Of a stretch of DNA of 6,535 bases, positions 1-6,215 are shown piece by piece; the stretch's first letter is position 1, and every line of letters begins with the position of its first letter. Both the position numbers and the translations under genes were made by a program. The notes beneath the pieces were generated by a model. It was not told where the DNA came from. It made no database searches and saw only the letters and a list, made by a program, of their open reading frames with translations. The stretch comes from an uncultured Lachnospiraceae bacterium (GTDB lineage: Bacteria > Bacillota > Clostridia > Lachnospirales > Lachnospiraceae). The DNA lies in assembly GCA_910585065.1 (NCBI GenBank), contig CAJUCG010000198.1, positions 1-6,535 on the forward strand, in the 5' to 3' direction.

Positions 1-683
1 TAGGGATAAGCGAGAAAGCATTAAGTATTTATAAACATTGGAATTTTGAAACAGGAAAAATTGAGCAGTATTTTTTCCCAAATCCAAATGGAAAATACGT
101 TTTATCTTCCGGTTTAGAAATTTTTACCTGCGAGAAAAAAGAACGAGTAGAAGACCTGTTTATTCTGGAAAAATTCAGTAAAGAAATGTTTGAAAAATTA
201 CCGGATGATGCAAAGATATTTGAAGAATTAAGTAATTATAAATCTAAAAATTATTATGTAAATCGTTTTTTTCATCATCCAATATATCAATATTTCTTTT
301 ATGCAATAAAGGATAAAGAAAAGGTGATTGCGATAATAATTATGCGTGTCTGTGGGGATTCTGAAAATAAATGCGTAAGAATTGTTGATTTTATAGGGAG
401 TGTAACTGCACTTTCTGGGATATCAAACCAATTGATTGCTTTAATGGAAGAACGGGGATATGAGTATATTGATTTTATGGAAGTTGGATTAAAAGATAAA
501 GAGTTGAAAGATGCAGGATTTAAGAGAAGAAAGGATTTTCCAGAAGTAATTTTACCTAATTATTTTGAACCTTTTGTAAAAGAAAATATTGACTTGGATT
601 ATGCATATAAGACAGTTGGAGAAGACAAAAAAGTCATATTTTTTAAGGCAGATGCAGATCAAGATCGACCTAATATAAAATGA
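1..683 (+). CDS. GNAT-like protein of a surface-glycan (nonulosonic acid) locus, 5'-partial
   Basis: The reading frame is open from position 3 to the TGA at 681-683, so the internal ATG at 186 is not the true start. The gene enters from the left edge with 226 codons visible. The early part (IYKHWNFETGKIEQYFFPNP) resembles the N-terminal region of GNAT-fold proteins that I recall from sialic, legionaminic and other surface-polysaccharide clusters. The C-terminal tail FFKADADQDRPN is also typical of that group. The middle holds a hydrophobic strand (VIAIIIMRV) and a segment ending GYEYIDFMEVGL, as expected for an acyltransferase-like fold. It lies 30 bp upstream of a Gfo/Idh/MocA gene in an apparent operon. 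A role in acylating or otherwise decorating the sugar precursor is inferred. No acetyl-CoA-binding loop is clear to me, so enzymatic activity is uncertain. The stretch is visibly more A/T-rich than the genes further right. Confidence 0.75.
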   Translation, partial: GISEKALSIYKHWNFETGKIEQYFFPNPNGKYVLSSGLEIFTCEKKERVEDLFILEKFSKEMFEKLPDDAKIFEELSNYKSKNYYVNRFFHHPIYQYFFYAIKDKEKVIAIIIMRVCGDSENKCVRIVDFIGSVTALSGISNQLIALMEERGYEYIDFMEVGLKDKELKDAGFKRRKDFPEVILPNYFEPFVKENIDLDYAYKTVGEDKKVIFFKADADQDRPNIK

Positions 684-693
684 TAGGTATAAT
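665..693 (+). promoter_or_regulatory. possible internal sigma-A promoter overlapping the end of the GNAT-like gene
   Basis: A perfect TATAAT at 688-693 lies 17 bp after TCGACC at 665-670, which matches four of six consensus -35 bases. Transcription would start near 700, essentially at the AGGAGG (700-705) of the next gene, leaving almost no leader. That weakens the call. It may be a chance match in A/T-rich DNA. Confidence 0.25.
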
Positions 694-713
694 GATAATA
701 GGAGGAGTGAGGT

Positions 714-1691
714 GTGCATAGTATGAATATTGCAGTGATTGGTCTCGGTTCAATGGGAAAAAGAAGAATCCGTCTGATCAGGGAGATGTATCCGGATTAT
801 TTTATTATTGGAGTTGATGGAAGAGAGGATCGAAGAGCTGAGGCAGAAGAAAAATTCAATATAGACACTTTTCCTTCAATACAAGATATTGACCTCAAAA
901 TAGATTGTGCTTTTATCTGCACCTCCCCTTTATCCCACGCTTCGATAATAAAGGACTGTCTTTTAAGAAAATGGCATATTTTCACCGAACTTAATCTTAT
1001 CGATACGGGATATACAGAAAATATGCAGAGAGCAAAAGAAAATGGCTGCGCCTTATTCCTTTCCTCTACATTTTTTTATCGGGAAGAGATCAAATACATA
1101 AGATCAAAAATTATGGAAAATAAGAGTTGGAATTATATTTATCATATTGGACAATATCTTCCCGACTGGCATCCGTGGGAGAATTATAAGGATTTCTTTA
1201 TTGGAGATGGGCGGACAAATGGTTGCCGTGAAATTATGGCAATTGAGCTGCCATGGCTGACTGCTACATTTGGAAATATTGTAAAATCAAGTGTGATCTC
1301 TGATAAAATGACAGGGTTAAATATTGGATTTGATGATAATTATATGATTCAATTTACCCATAAAAATGGAAACAAGGGAATGCTTATTGTTGATGTTGTT
1401 TCCCCTGTTGCAGTTAGAAAACTTGAAGTATATGCTGAAGGCAGCTATCTTTCATGGGAGGGAACACCGGAAAGTATCCGCGAGTTCGATTCCACATCAA
1501 AGAAACTCATGCCAGTTAGTTTGGCGGAACAAACAGAACATATGGAAGGATATTCTTCCTTTGTAGTAGAAAATGCGTATAAAAATGAGATCAGAGAATT
1601 TTTTGATGTGGTATTGAAGGGAAAGACTCCCCTCTATGGATTCAAACAAGATCAGGAGATTTTAGATCTGATTGATATTTTGGGAGCATAA
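714..1691 (+). CDS. Gfo/Idh/MocA-family protein lacking the usual EKP motif
   Basis: This is a 325-residue member of the NAD(P)-dependent Gfo/Idh/MocA oxidoreductase family, probably acting on a sugar or sugar nucleotide in glycan precursor synthesis. An N-terminal Rossmann fold begins with IAVIGLGSMGKRR (glycine motif about residues 10-15). The family's usual EKP triplet, which carries the catalytic lysine, is replaced by TELN at about 91-94. The second-domain segment contains GQYLPDWHPWENY (about 146-158) and NGCREIMAIELPW (169-181), where the usual Asp-x-x-x-His type motif is absent. The start is GTG at 714, placed 8 nt after AGGAGG (700-705). An ATG at 723 with GAGGT (709-713) nine bases upstream is an equally good alternative and would shorten it by three residues. 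It is followed after 5 bp by a second family member. The pair may form a heteromeric enzyme, or this member may be non-catalytic; both are inferences. The exact substrate is unknown. Confidence 0.88.
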   Translation: MHSMNIAVIGLGSMGKRRIRLIREMYPDYFIIGVDGREDRRAEAEEKFNIDTFPSIQDIDLKIDCAFICTSPLSHASIIKDCLLRKWHIFTELNLIDTGYTENMQRAKENGCALFLSSTFFYREEIKYIRSKIMENKSWNYIYHIGQYLPDWHPWENYKDFFIGDGRTNGCREIMAIELPWLTATFGNIVKSSVISDKMTGLNIGFDDNYMIQFTHKNGNKGMLIVDVVSPVAVRKLEVYAEGSYLSWEGTPESIREFDSTSKKLMPVSLAEQTEHMEGYSSFVVENAYKNEIREFFDVVLKGKTPLYGFKQDQEILDLIDILGA

Positions 1692-1696
1692 TAAAA

Positions 1697-2632
1697 ATGG
1701 ATACATTAAAAATACTGTTTGTTGGTATTGGTTCAATCGCAAAAAGACATATCCGTAATCTTCACATAATTGCAAAAAAGAGAGGATTATCCATAACAAT
1801 TGATGCTTTTCGGAGAACTTCAGGTGCTGTTCCCGTGAGTGGGATTCAGAAAGAATACACTGAGTTATTGAGCGTTCCCTGTGATTATAATGTGATTTTT
1901 ATAACAAATCCAACAGAGAGGCATCTTGATACACTGAAACAATTTCACAATAAAGGAAAGAATTTTTTTATTGAAAAACCTGTGGTATCGCTAACGCAGC
2001 TTGAAGCAGCAAAAGGACTTGAACTGCGCCCGGATAGTGTCTATTATGTTGCCTGTCCGTTGCGTTACAATGCAGTAATACAGTATATTAAAAATTATAT
2101 TCCAGCGAATGAAATAATTTCTGTCCGTAGTATCTCTTCCAGTTATCTTCCAGATTGGCGTAAAGGTCAAGATTATCGACAAACATATAGTGCGCACAAA
2201 GATATGGGTGGGGGAGTGAGTATTGATCTTATTCATGAATGGGATTATTTAACCTATCTTTTTGGATGGCCAAAGAAAGTAGAGAGTATGATAGGAAAAA
2301 AATCTGATTTGGAAATTGACAGTGATGATTATGCAATATATTTTGCAGAATATTTGGATAAGATTGTGGAATTACATTTGGATTATTTTGGAAGAAAGAC
2401 GATTAGAACAATTGAACTTTTTACGAGGGATGATACGATTATTGGCGATATAGTGAACAATAGAATTTCATTTTTAATATCGGGCAGGACAATCGATTTT
2501 CATGAAGAACGGGATGATTTTCAACGAAGGGAATTAGAGTATTTTATCGATCAAATAAACAATCCCGTCACATCAGTAAACAGTTATATTCATGGAATAA
2601 AGGTTCTGGAATTAACACAGGGGAGAATTTAA
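1697..2632 (+). CDS. Gfo/Idh/MocA-family oxidoreductase with canonical motifs
   Basis: This 311-residue NAD(P)-dependent sugar oxidoreductase keeps the family signatures. These are the Rossmann start ILFVGIGSIAKRH (GxGxxA about 10-15), ITNPTERH (69-76), EKP at 93-95 with the expected catalytic lysine, and GGGVSIDLIHEWDYL (171-185) carrying the conserved Asp and His. The segment SYLPDWRKGQDYR (149-161) is shared in modified form (QYLPDWHPWENY) with the preceding gene, so the two are probably paralogues. The ATG at 1697 is 5 bp after the previous stop, and GGGAG (1682-1686), inside the end of that gene, serves as ribosome binding site. This points to coupled translation. Related proteins occur beside NeuA and NeuB homologues in bacterial sialic/legionaminic acid loci, where they are thought to alter the sugar or its precursor. 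The substrate cannot be told from sequence. The C-terminus is short but within the family range. Confidence 0.9.
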   Translation: MDTLKILFVGIGSIAKRHIRNLHIIAKKRGLSITIDAFRRTSGAVPVSGIQKEYTELLSVPCDYNVIFITNPTERHLDTLKQFHNKGKNFFIEKPVVSLTQLEAAKGLELRPDSVYYVACPLRYNAVIQYIKNYIPANEIISVRSISSSYLPDWRKGQDYRQTYSAHKDMGGGVSIDLIHEWDYLTYLFGWPKKVESMIGKKSDLEIDSDDYAIYFAEYLDKIVELHLDYFGRKTIRTIELFTRDDTIIGDIVNNRISFLISGRTIDFHEERDDFQRRELEYFIDQINNPVTSVNSYIHGIKVLELTQGRI

Positions 2633-2728
2633 GGGCTAGAATTGTGGAAAAGTATAAGAAATATAATGTTTTATCCATTAGAATCACATAAAAAATAAAA
2701 TCTCATGTTTGGAGATGGGAGGGGAAAA

Positions 2729-3487
2729 ATGAGAATATTATTTACGATCTGTGGCAGAGCAGGGTCAAAGGGAATTAAGAATAAAAATTTACGCATATTT
2801 TGCGGGAAGTATCTTGCACATTTTACCGTATCAACTATTGATCTTTATTTGGACAGGCATCCGGAGATTGATGCAGATATTGTTGTTAATTCTGACAGTG
2901 CTGAACTTCTTAATCTAGTAGCAGATAATGGGATGCGCACTGTTGAAAAAATTGAGCGGGACGAAAGTCTTGCTGGTGATACAATAGGGAAAATCTCAGT
3001 AATTAATGATTGTTTATCAAATATGGAAGAGAGGAAATTTATCCATTATGATATGGTGGTAGATCTTGATCTTACTTCGCCACTAAGAACGGTGGATGAC
3101 TTGGAGAAGGTAATTGAGGTTCAAAAGGAAAAAAATATAGATGTAACAACTACGGTTACTACTGCGAGAAGAAATCCATATTTTAATCAGGTAAAACGTA
3201 CAGGGCAGGGAGTTAAGAAAGTAATTGAATCAAACTTTACCGCAAGGCAGCAAGCTCCAGAGATATTTGATATGAATGCTTCAATTTATGCATATAAACC
3301 AGAGTACTTGAAATCAGGGAAAGGGGTACTTGATGGCTATTGTGAGATAGTAGAGATGTATGATACAGGGGTTTTGGATCTTGATCATGAAAATGATTTT
3401 GAATTGATGGAAGTTATTGCTGAACACCTGTTTAAAAACTGTCAGGGATTCAAAGAAATTTATGATAATATCCTGGAAAAGAAGTAA
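2729..3487 (+). CDS. neuA: CMP-sialic acid synthetase-like cytidylyltransferase (NeuA family)
   Basis: This 252-residue cytosolic enzyme would transfer CMP from CTP to a 2-keto-3-deoxy nonulosonic acid (Neu5Ac, legionaminic or similar), giving the activated donor for glycosyltransferases. The N-terminal nucleotide-binding signature reads GRAGSKGIKNKNL (about 9-21). The family motif SPLRT is at 117-121 within DLDLTSPLRTVDDL. DMNASIYAY (181-189) and the acidic C-terminal DTGVLDLDHENDFE (212-225) fit the active-site and metal-binding regions of the family. The length matches single-domain NeuA proteins rather than the longer E. coli form. I chose the ATG at 2729 because GGAGG (2718-2722) lies 6 nt upstream; the in-frame ATG at 2705 would add eight unlikely residues. 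A 96-bp gap separates it from the oxidoreductase gene. Which sugar it activates cannot be decided here, so the symbol is a family name. Confidence 0.9.
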   Translation: MRILFTICGRAGSKGIKNKNLRIFCGKYLAHFTVSTIDLYLDRHPEIDADIVVNSDSAELLNLVADNGMRTVEKIERDESLAGDTIGKISVINDCLSNMEERKFIHYDMVVDLDLTSPLRTVDDLEKVIEVQKEKNIDVTTTVTTARRNPYFNQVKRTGQGVKKVIESNFTARQQAPEIFDMNASIYAYKPEYLKSGKGVLDGYCEIVEMYDTGVLDLDHENDFELMEVIAEHLFKNCQGFKEIYDNILEKK

Positions 3488-3494
3488 ATAATGA

Positions 3495-3719
3495 AGCAGT
3501 TTGCCTCTGGCAGCAAATTTTGTGGAAACGATCCGAACCCGCCAGGAAATTGTGATTTCTGCCCAGGAAGAAATTGCTTATATCAATGGTTTTACGGATA
3601 AAGATCAACTGATGGAGAGTGCGAAGACTTATGGAAAATCACCATATGGAGAACATCCCAAAGCGGTGGCAGAAGGTAAGGTTAGACCATTAACAGCTTA
3701 CAATTACATAAAAAATTAG
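3495..3719 (+). pseudogene. rfbA: 3' remnant of rfbA (glucose-1-phosphate thymidylyltransferase)
   Basis: About 74 codons are open after an in-frame TGA (3492-3494), and the remnant ends at TAG 3717-3719. The translation contains LAANFVETI, then ISAQEEIAYINGF, DKDQLMESA and YGKSPYGEH. I recognise these as the C-terminal region of RfbA/RmlA, the first enzyme of dTDP-L-rhamnose synthesis, which is normally about 290-300 residues. The N-terminal nucleotidyltransferase domain is missing, so the fragment should have no activity. No credible ATG start serves this frame; only a TTG at 3501 would be available. Homology appears to begin within about 10 bp after the neuA stop at 3487, which marks a sharp recombination junction. 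The absence of internal stops or frameshifts suggests a fairly recent event. The terminator just downstream probably belonged to the original rhamnose operon. Confidence 0.82.
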
Positions 3720-3723
3720 GTTT

Positions 3724-3758
3724 GGCAGCCGCTTTTATGTGGCTGCCTTTTTTGTTTT
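3724..3758 (+). terminator. Rho-independent terminator of the glycan operon
   Basis: GGCAGCC (3724-3730) pairs perfectly with GGCTGCC (3741-3747). The stem extends inward by a G-U and a C-G pair to nine pairs around a six-base loop (3733-3738). A T-run interrupted by one G (TTTTTTGTTTT) follows at once. It lies 4 bp after the rfbA remnant stop and should end transcription from the neuA-containing operon. Confidence 0.92.
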
Positions 3759-3796
3759 ATTCGACATTTTTCAATATCACAGTCTTTTATTTCAGG

Positions 3797-3832
3797 TTTG
3801 AATTGTTCTATAAGTTTTCAATAGAATTCAAA
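3797..3832. repeat. interrupted inverted repeat (possible hairpin)
   Basis: TTTGAATT (3797-3804) is the exact reverse complement of AATTCAAA (3825-3832). Inside it, CTAT (3808-3811) matches ATAG (3821-3824), with a three-base bulge and a nine-base loop. It is not followed by a T-run on either strand, so it is not a standard terminator. It could be a protein-binding palindrome or chance in A/T-rich DNA. Confidence 0.4.
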
Positions 3833-3881
3833 GTAATTGAGCGTGGAATTGATTTAAAATACGTATTTGTTAGATTGCATT

Positions 3882-3890
3882 TGCTATAAT
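3882..3890 (+). promoter_or_regulatory. extended -10 promoter candidate
   Basis: TGCTATAAT combines a perfect TATAAT (3885-3890) with an upstream TG one base away, the extended -10 form. No good -35 hexamer lies 16-18 bp upstream. If used, it would transcribe rightward toward the recombinase module with a leader of roughly 250 nt. Confidence 0.35.
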
Positions 3891-4152
3891 ATATTTCCGG
3901 TTAAACTCCATTATTCAAAGAAAAAAATTGCCTGTTCAGTTAAAAACGAATAATTTATTTCCAATTTATTTCTATAAATTTTTATATAAATGACTTTTAT
4001 TTTTCTTTATTTCCCCACATTTTCTAAAAATAATTATGCAATAATCACTTAAATTCTTGTTTTTTGTTTGCTGCCTTCTCTATTTCTTCCCATGGACTTA
4101 GCAAAAATTTATTAAAAATCAGATATATCCATCCTCGTGGTATAGGACAAGC

Positions 4153-4479
4153 ATGAGCGATCATATATATGATAAAAAAGGACAAGGGAAAGAGACCATG
4201 GATATTGATCTATCACAACTTGAAGTTGATCTATCGCAGCTTGATCTTGAAACATTAAAACAGGTGGATGTGCGGGAAGTCGATCTGGATAGTCTGGTGG
4301 ATATTCGCGAGATAAAGCTCGATCAGAATCTGCCAAGAACACAGCGTATCGCAGAATTTATCCAGCAGGTAAAGAATCCATATTGCTTCCGTGTAGGCAA
4401 TGTGGCAGTCAGCGTTGGATTTGCCGAGGATGGTGCAACATTTGAGGAACAGATGGGGTATTATCTGGAAACATTGTAA
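4153..4479 (+). CDS. small DUF6870-like protein of the recombinase module
   Basis: This 108-residue soluble protein has no signal peptide or membrane segment. Its conserved-looking core runs VDVREVDLDSLVDIREIKLDQNLPRTQRIAEFI (about 38-70) and then KNPYCFRVGNVAVSVGF (74-90). I recall this pattern from small proteins (DUF6870) commonly encoded near serine recombinases and conjugative elements in Clostridia; their function is unknown. The N-terminal part (17-31) is an acidic leucine repeat, DIDLSQLEVDLSQLD, made by two 21-nt near-repeats. The ATG at 4153 has a modest AGGA (4144-4147) five bases upstream. The ATG at 4198 has AAGGG (4184-4188) nine bases upstream, would give 93 residues, and is a serious alternative. 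It sits 62 bp before the recombinase ATG and is probably cotranscribed. It may be an accessory or regulator of recombination, by context only. Confidence 0.8.
   Translation: MSDHIYDKKGQGKETMDIDLSQLEVDLSQLDLETLKQVDVREVDLDSLVDIREIKLDQNLPRTQRIAEFIQQVKNPYCFRVGNVAVSVGFAEDGATFEEQMGYYLETL
4207..4248 (+). repeat. two tandem 21-nt near-repeats inside the DUF6870-like gene
   Basis: Units 4207-4227 and 4228-4248 both begin GATCTATC and share most of their bases. They encode DLSQLEV and DLSQLDL. Being in frame and a multiple of three, they look like a local coding duplication. Confidence 0.75.
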
Positions 4480-4496
4480 ATAAGCTAAGTATTTAT

Positions 4497-4538
4497 CATA
4501 GAGAATTTATTATAGAGAGTTTATTGCAGGGAATTTAT
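4497..4538 (+). repeat. three tandem 14-nt imperfect repeats before the recombinase start
   Basis: The units are CATAGAGAATTTAT (4497-4510), TATAGAGAGTTTAT (4511-4524) and TGCAGGGAATTTAT (4525-4538). A weaker fourth copy may precede them at 4483-4496, also ending ATTTAT. The array ends 3 bp before the ATG at 4542, and its last unit supplies the AGGGA ribosome binding site. It could be an operator, a translational control element or a slipped-strand duplication. Confidence 0.7.
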
Positions 4539-4541
4539 CAT

Positions 4542-6185
4542 ATGGAACCAGACAAGAAATATAATAAGGAACCCCATCAATATAGTGAGAATCTTTACCA
4601 ATATAATGCAGATTTTTATCTTAGATTATCGCGTGAGGACGGCGATGGGGCGGAGAGCGAAAGTATTGCCAACCAGCGGGATTTATTGCTGGCATTTCTC
4701 TCTAAGCATCCGGAGATTCACTTGCATAAGGTGAGGGTGGATGATGGCTATTCGGGTGTGGACTATAACCGTCCAGATTTCCAGCAGATGATGGAATCAG
4801 TCAAAAATAAAGAAATTAATTGTATTATTGTAAAAGATTTTTCCCGGCTTGGCAGAAATTTTATCGAAACAGGAAAGTATATCGAAAAGATTTTTCCATT
4901 TATGGGGGTGCGCTTTATTTCCGTAAATGATAATTATGACAGTGCCAGAGCAAGAACTTCCTCAGAAAATTTAATTATTCCAGTAAAGAATTTAATCAAT
5001 GATACTTACTGCCGGGACATTTCCATCAAAATCCGCAGCCATCTTGCAATCAAGCGCGAGAGGGGGGAGTGTATCGCGCCTTTTGCCGTCTATGGCTATA
5101 AAAAGGATGAAAAAAATAAAAATCAGCTTGTGGTGGACGAGGAGGCGGCTGCCATTGTGTGTGAGATTTTTAAGCGAAAATTGGATGGTTTTTCCGCGCA
5201 GGCGATCGCAAACTGGCTGAATAGGCAGGGGGTTTTGTCCCCCCTAGAGTATAAGCATTCAAAAGGAAGCCGCTATTTTACGACATTTAAGCAGAAGGAC
5301 AAGTCGCGCTGGACAGCGGTTGCCGTGTTTCGCATTTTAAAAAATCCCGCGTATATTGGCACTTTGGTTCAGGGAAAGCGAAGCACACCAAATTATAAAG
5401 TTAGAAAATTGTTTGATGTGCCAGAGAAGCAGTGGGTGAGTGTTCCAAATAGCCATGAGGCAATTGTTAGCAAAGAAATTTTTGAAAGTGTGGAAAAACT
5501 TCTTTTGGCAGATACGCGCACTGCGCCAAGCCAAAATTGCACTTACCCCCTTTCGGGGCTTTTATATTGCGGGGATTGTGGAAGGAGTATGGTGCGGAAA
5601 AATAATTCTTATGCTAATAAACCATATATTTATTATATCTGTTCCGGATATAAGAATCGGGAAGGATGCAGGATGAGTCACAGCATCCGGGATAGGGCAT
5701 TGGAAGGTGCGGTGCTTGCCGCATTAAAGGGGTATATTGCGGCGGTGCTTGATATCGAAGATATACTGAAGCAGATCGCAGAACTTCCCTATACTTCCCG
5801 CGAGATGAAAAAGGCAGAAGCAAAGATACAGGCAAAGCGGCAGGAAATTGAGAGATATCAGCACTATAAAATAAGGTTGCAAGAGGATTATACCGATGGA
5901 CTATTATCCAGTGAGGATTATATTGCATTTGGAGAGCGGTATGATATGCGGATTTTGGAGGCGGAGGAAGCCATCCAAAACTTGAATGTAGAGATTGAGC
6001 ATTTGACAAAAGAAAATACAGGGGAACAGCAGTGGATTTCCTATTTTAAGGAATATAAAAATATTGACGGATTAACCAGAAAGCTAACGGTTGCACTAAT
6101 TCAGAGGATTGAAGTTTATGGGGGAAAGAAAATCCATATCCAGTTTAAATTTAGGGTGGAATTATTGGGGCAAAAACTGCCGTAA
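4542..6185 (+). CDS. large serine recombinase (site-specific integrase/resolvase family)
   Basis: This 547-residue DNA recombinase belongs to the large serine family that integrates and excises mobile elements. The N-terminal resolvase domain (about 22-165) contains YLRLSRED with the catalytic serine at about 30, then DDGYSGVDYNRPDF and KDFSRLGRN with the expected arginines. A recombinase domain follows (about 180-290), with GYKKDEK, AIANWLNRQG and ILKNPAYIGT. A zinc ribbon uses Cys at about 343, 346, 367 and 376 (YCGDCG and CSGYKNREGC). A charged coiled coil spans about 418-490. The end, LIQRIEVYGGKKIHIQFKFR, is the usual C-terminal strand pattern. I prefer ATG 4542, with AGGGA (4528-4532) nine bases upstream; the TTG at 4524 would add six residues. 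All core motifs are intact, so it should be active. The length is close to TndX-like recombinases of clostridial transposons. A second recombinase follows after 30 bp. Confidence 0.95.
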   Translation: MEPDKKYNKEPHQYSENLYQYNADFYLRLSREDGDGAESESIANQRDLLLAFLSKHPEIHLHKVRVDDGYSGVDYNRPDFQQMMESVKNKEINCIIVKDFSRLGRNFIETGKYIEKIFPFMGVRFISVNDNYDSARARTSSENLIIPVKNLINDTYCRDISIKIRSHLAIKRERGECIAPFAVYGYKKDEKNKNQLVVDEEAAAIVCEIFKRKLDGFSAQAIANWLNRQGVLSPLEYKHSKGSRYFTTFKQKDKSRWTAVAVFRILKNPAYIGTLVQGKRSTPNYKVRKLFDVPEKQWVSVPNSHEAIVSKEIFESVEKLLLADTRTAPSQNCTYPLSGLLYCGDCGRSMVRKNNSYANKPYIYYICSGYKNREGCRMSHSIRDRALEGAVLAALKGYIAAVLDIEDILKQIAELPYTSREMKKAEAKIQAKRQEIERYQHYKIRLQEDYTDGLLSSEDYIAFGERYDMRILEAEEAIQNLNVEIEHLTKENTGEQQWISYFKEYKNIDGLTRKLTVALIQRIEVYGGKKIHIQFKFRVELLGQKLP

Positions 6186-6215
6186 AAACGGAGATCCTAA
6201 AAGGAGGTTGCTGAT

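Larger units (their letters stand above)
3759..4152. other. A/T-rich intergenic region between glycan locus and recombinase module
   Basis: I see no credible coding frame, tRNA or CRISPR-like array in this stretch of nearly 400 bp. It contains an interrupted inverted repeat (3797-3832) and an extended -10 promoter candidate (3882-3890), plus long A/T tracts. One edge of the recombinase-bearing element could lie here, but no duplicated att core is visible within the window. Confidence 0.6.

Noticed and set aside
797..985. Minus-strand open frames inside the oxidoreductase genes (this one and 1991-2236).
   Set aside because: They are antisense to conserved Gfo/Idh/MocA motifs and have no recognisable content.
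2618..2691. Possible frameshifted C-terminal extension of the second Gfo/Idh/MocA gene: a different frame stays open to the TAA at 2689-2691.
   Set aside because: The 311-residue product already has a plausible end, and the out-of-frame tail has no recognisable family sequence.
2705..2728. Upstream in-frame ATG at 2705 for the neuA-like gene.
   Set aside because: The ATG at 2729 has a well-placed GGAGG and starts right at the conserved beta strand; the eight extra residues are not family-like.
3491..3601. ATG at 3491 opening a short frame of about 36 codons across the rfbA remnant.
   Set aside because: It reads the rfbA remnant out of frame, has only a weak ribosome binding site and gives no recognisable protein.
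4066..4084. Partial similarity (GCTGCCTT followed by T-rich sequence) to the right arm of the terminator at 3741-3754, considered as a duplicated element end.
   Set aside because: The match is only about eight to ten bases, lacks the left arm of the hairpin, and is expected by chance in such sequence.
5614..6009. Minus-strand open frame of 131 codons inside the recombinase gene.
   Set aside because: It lies fully antisense to a clearly conserved recombinase coding region and shows no recognisable domain.
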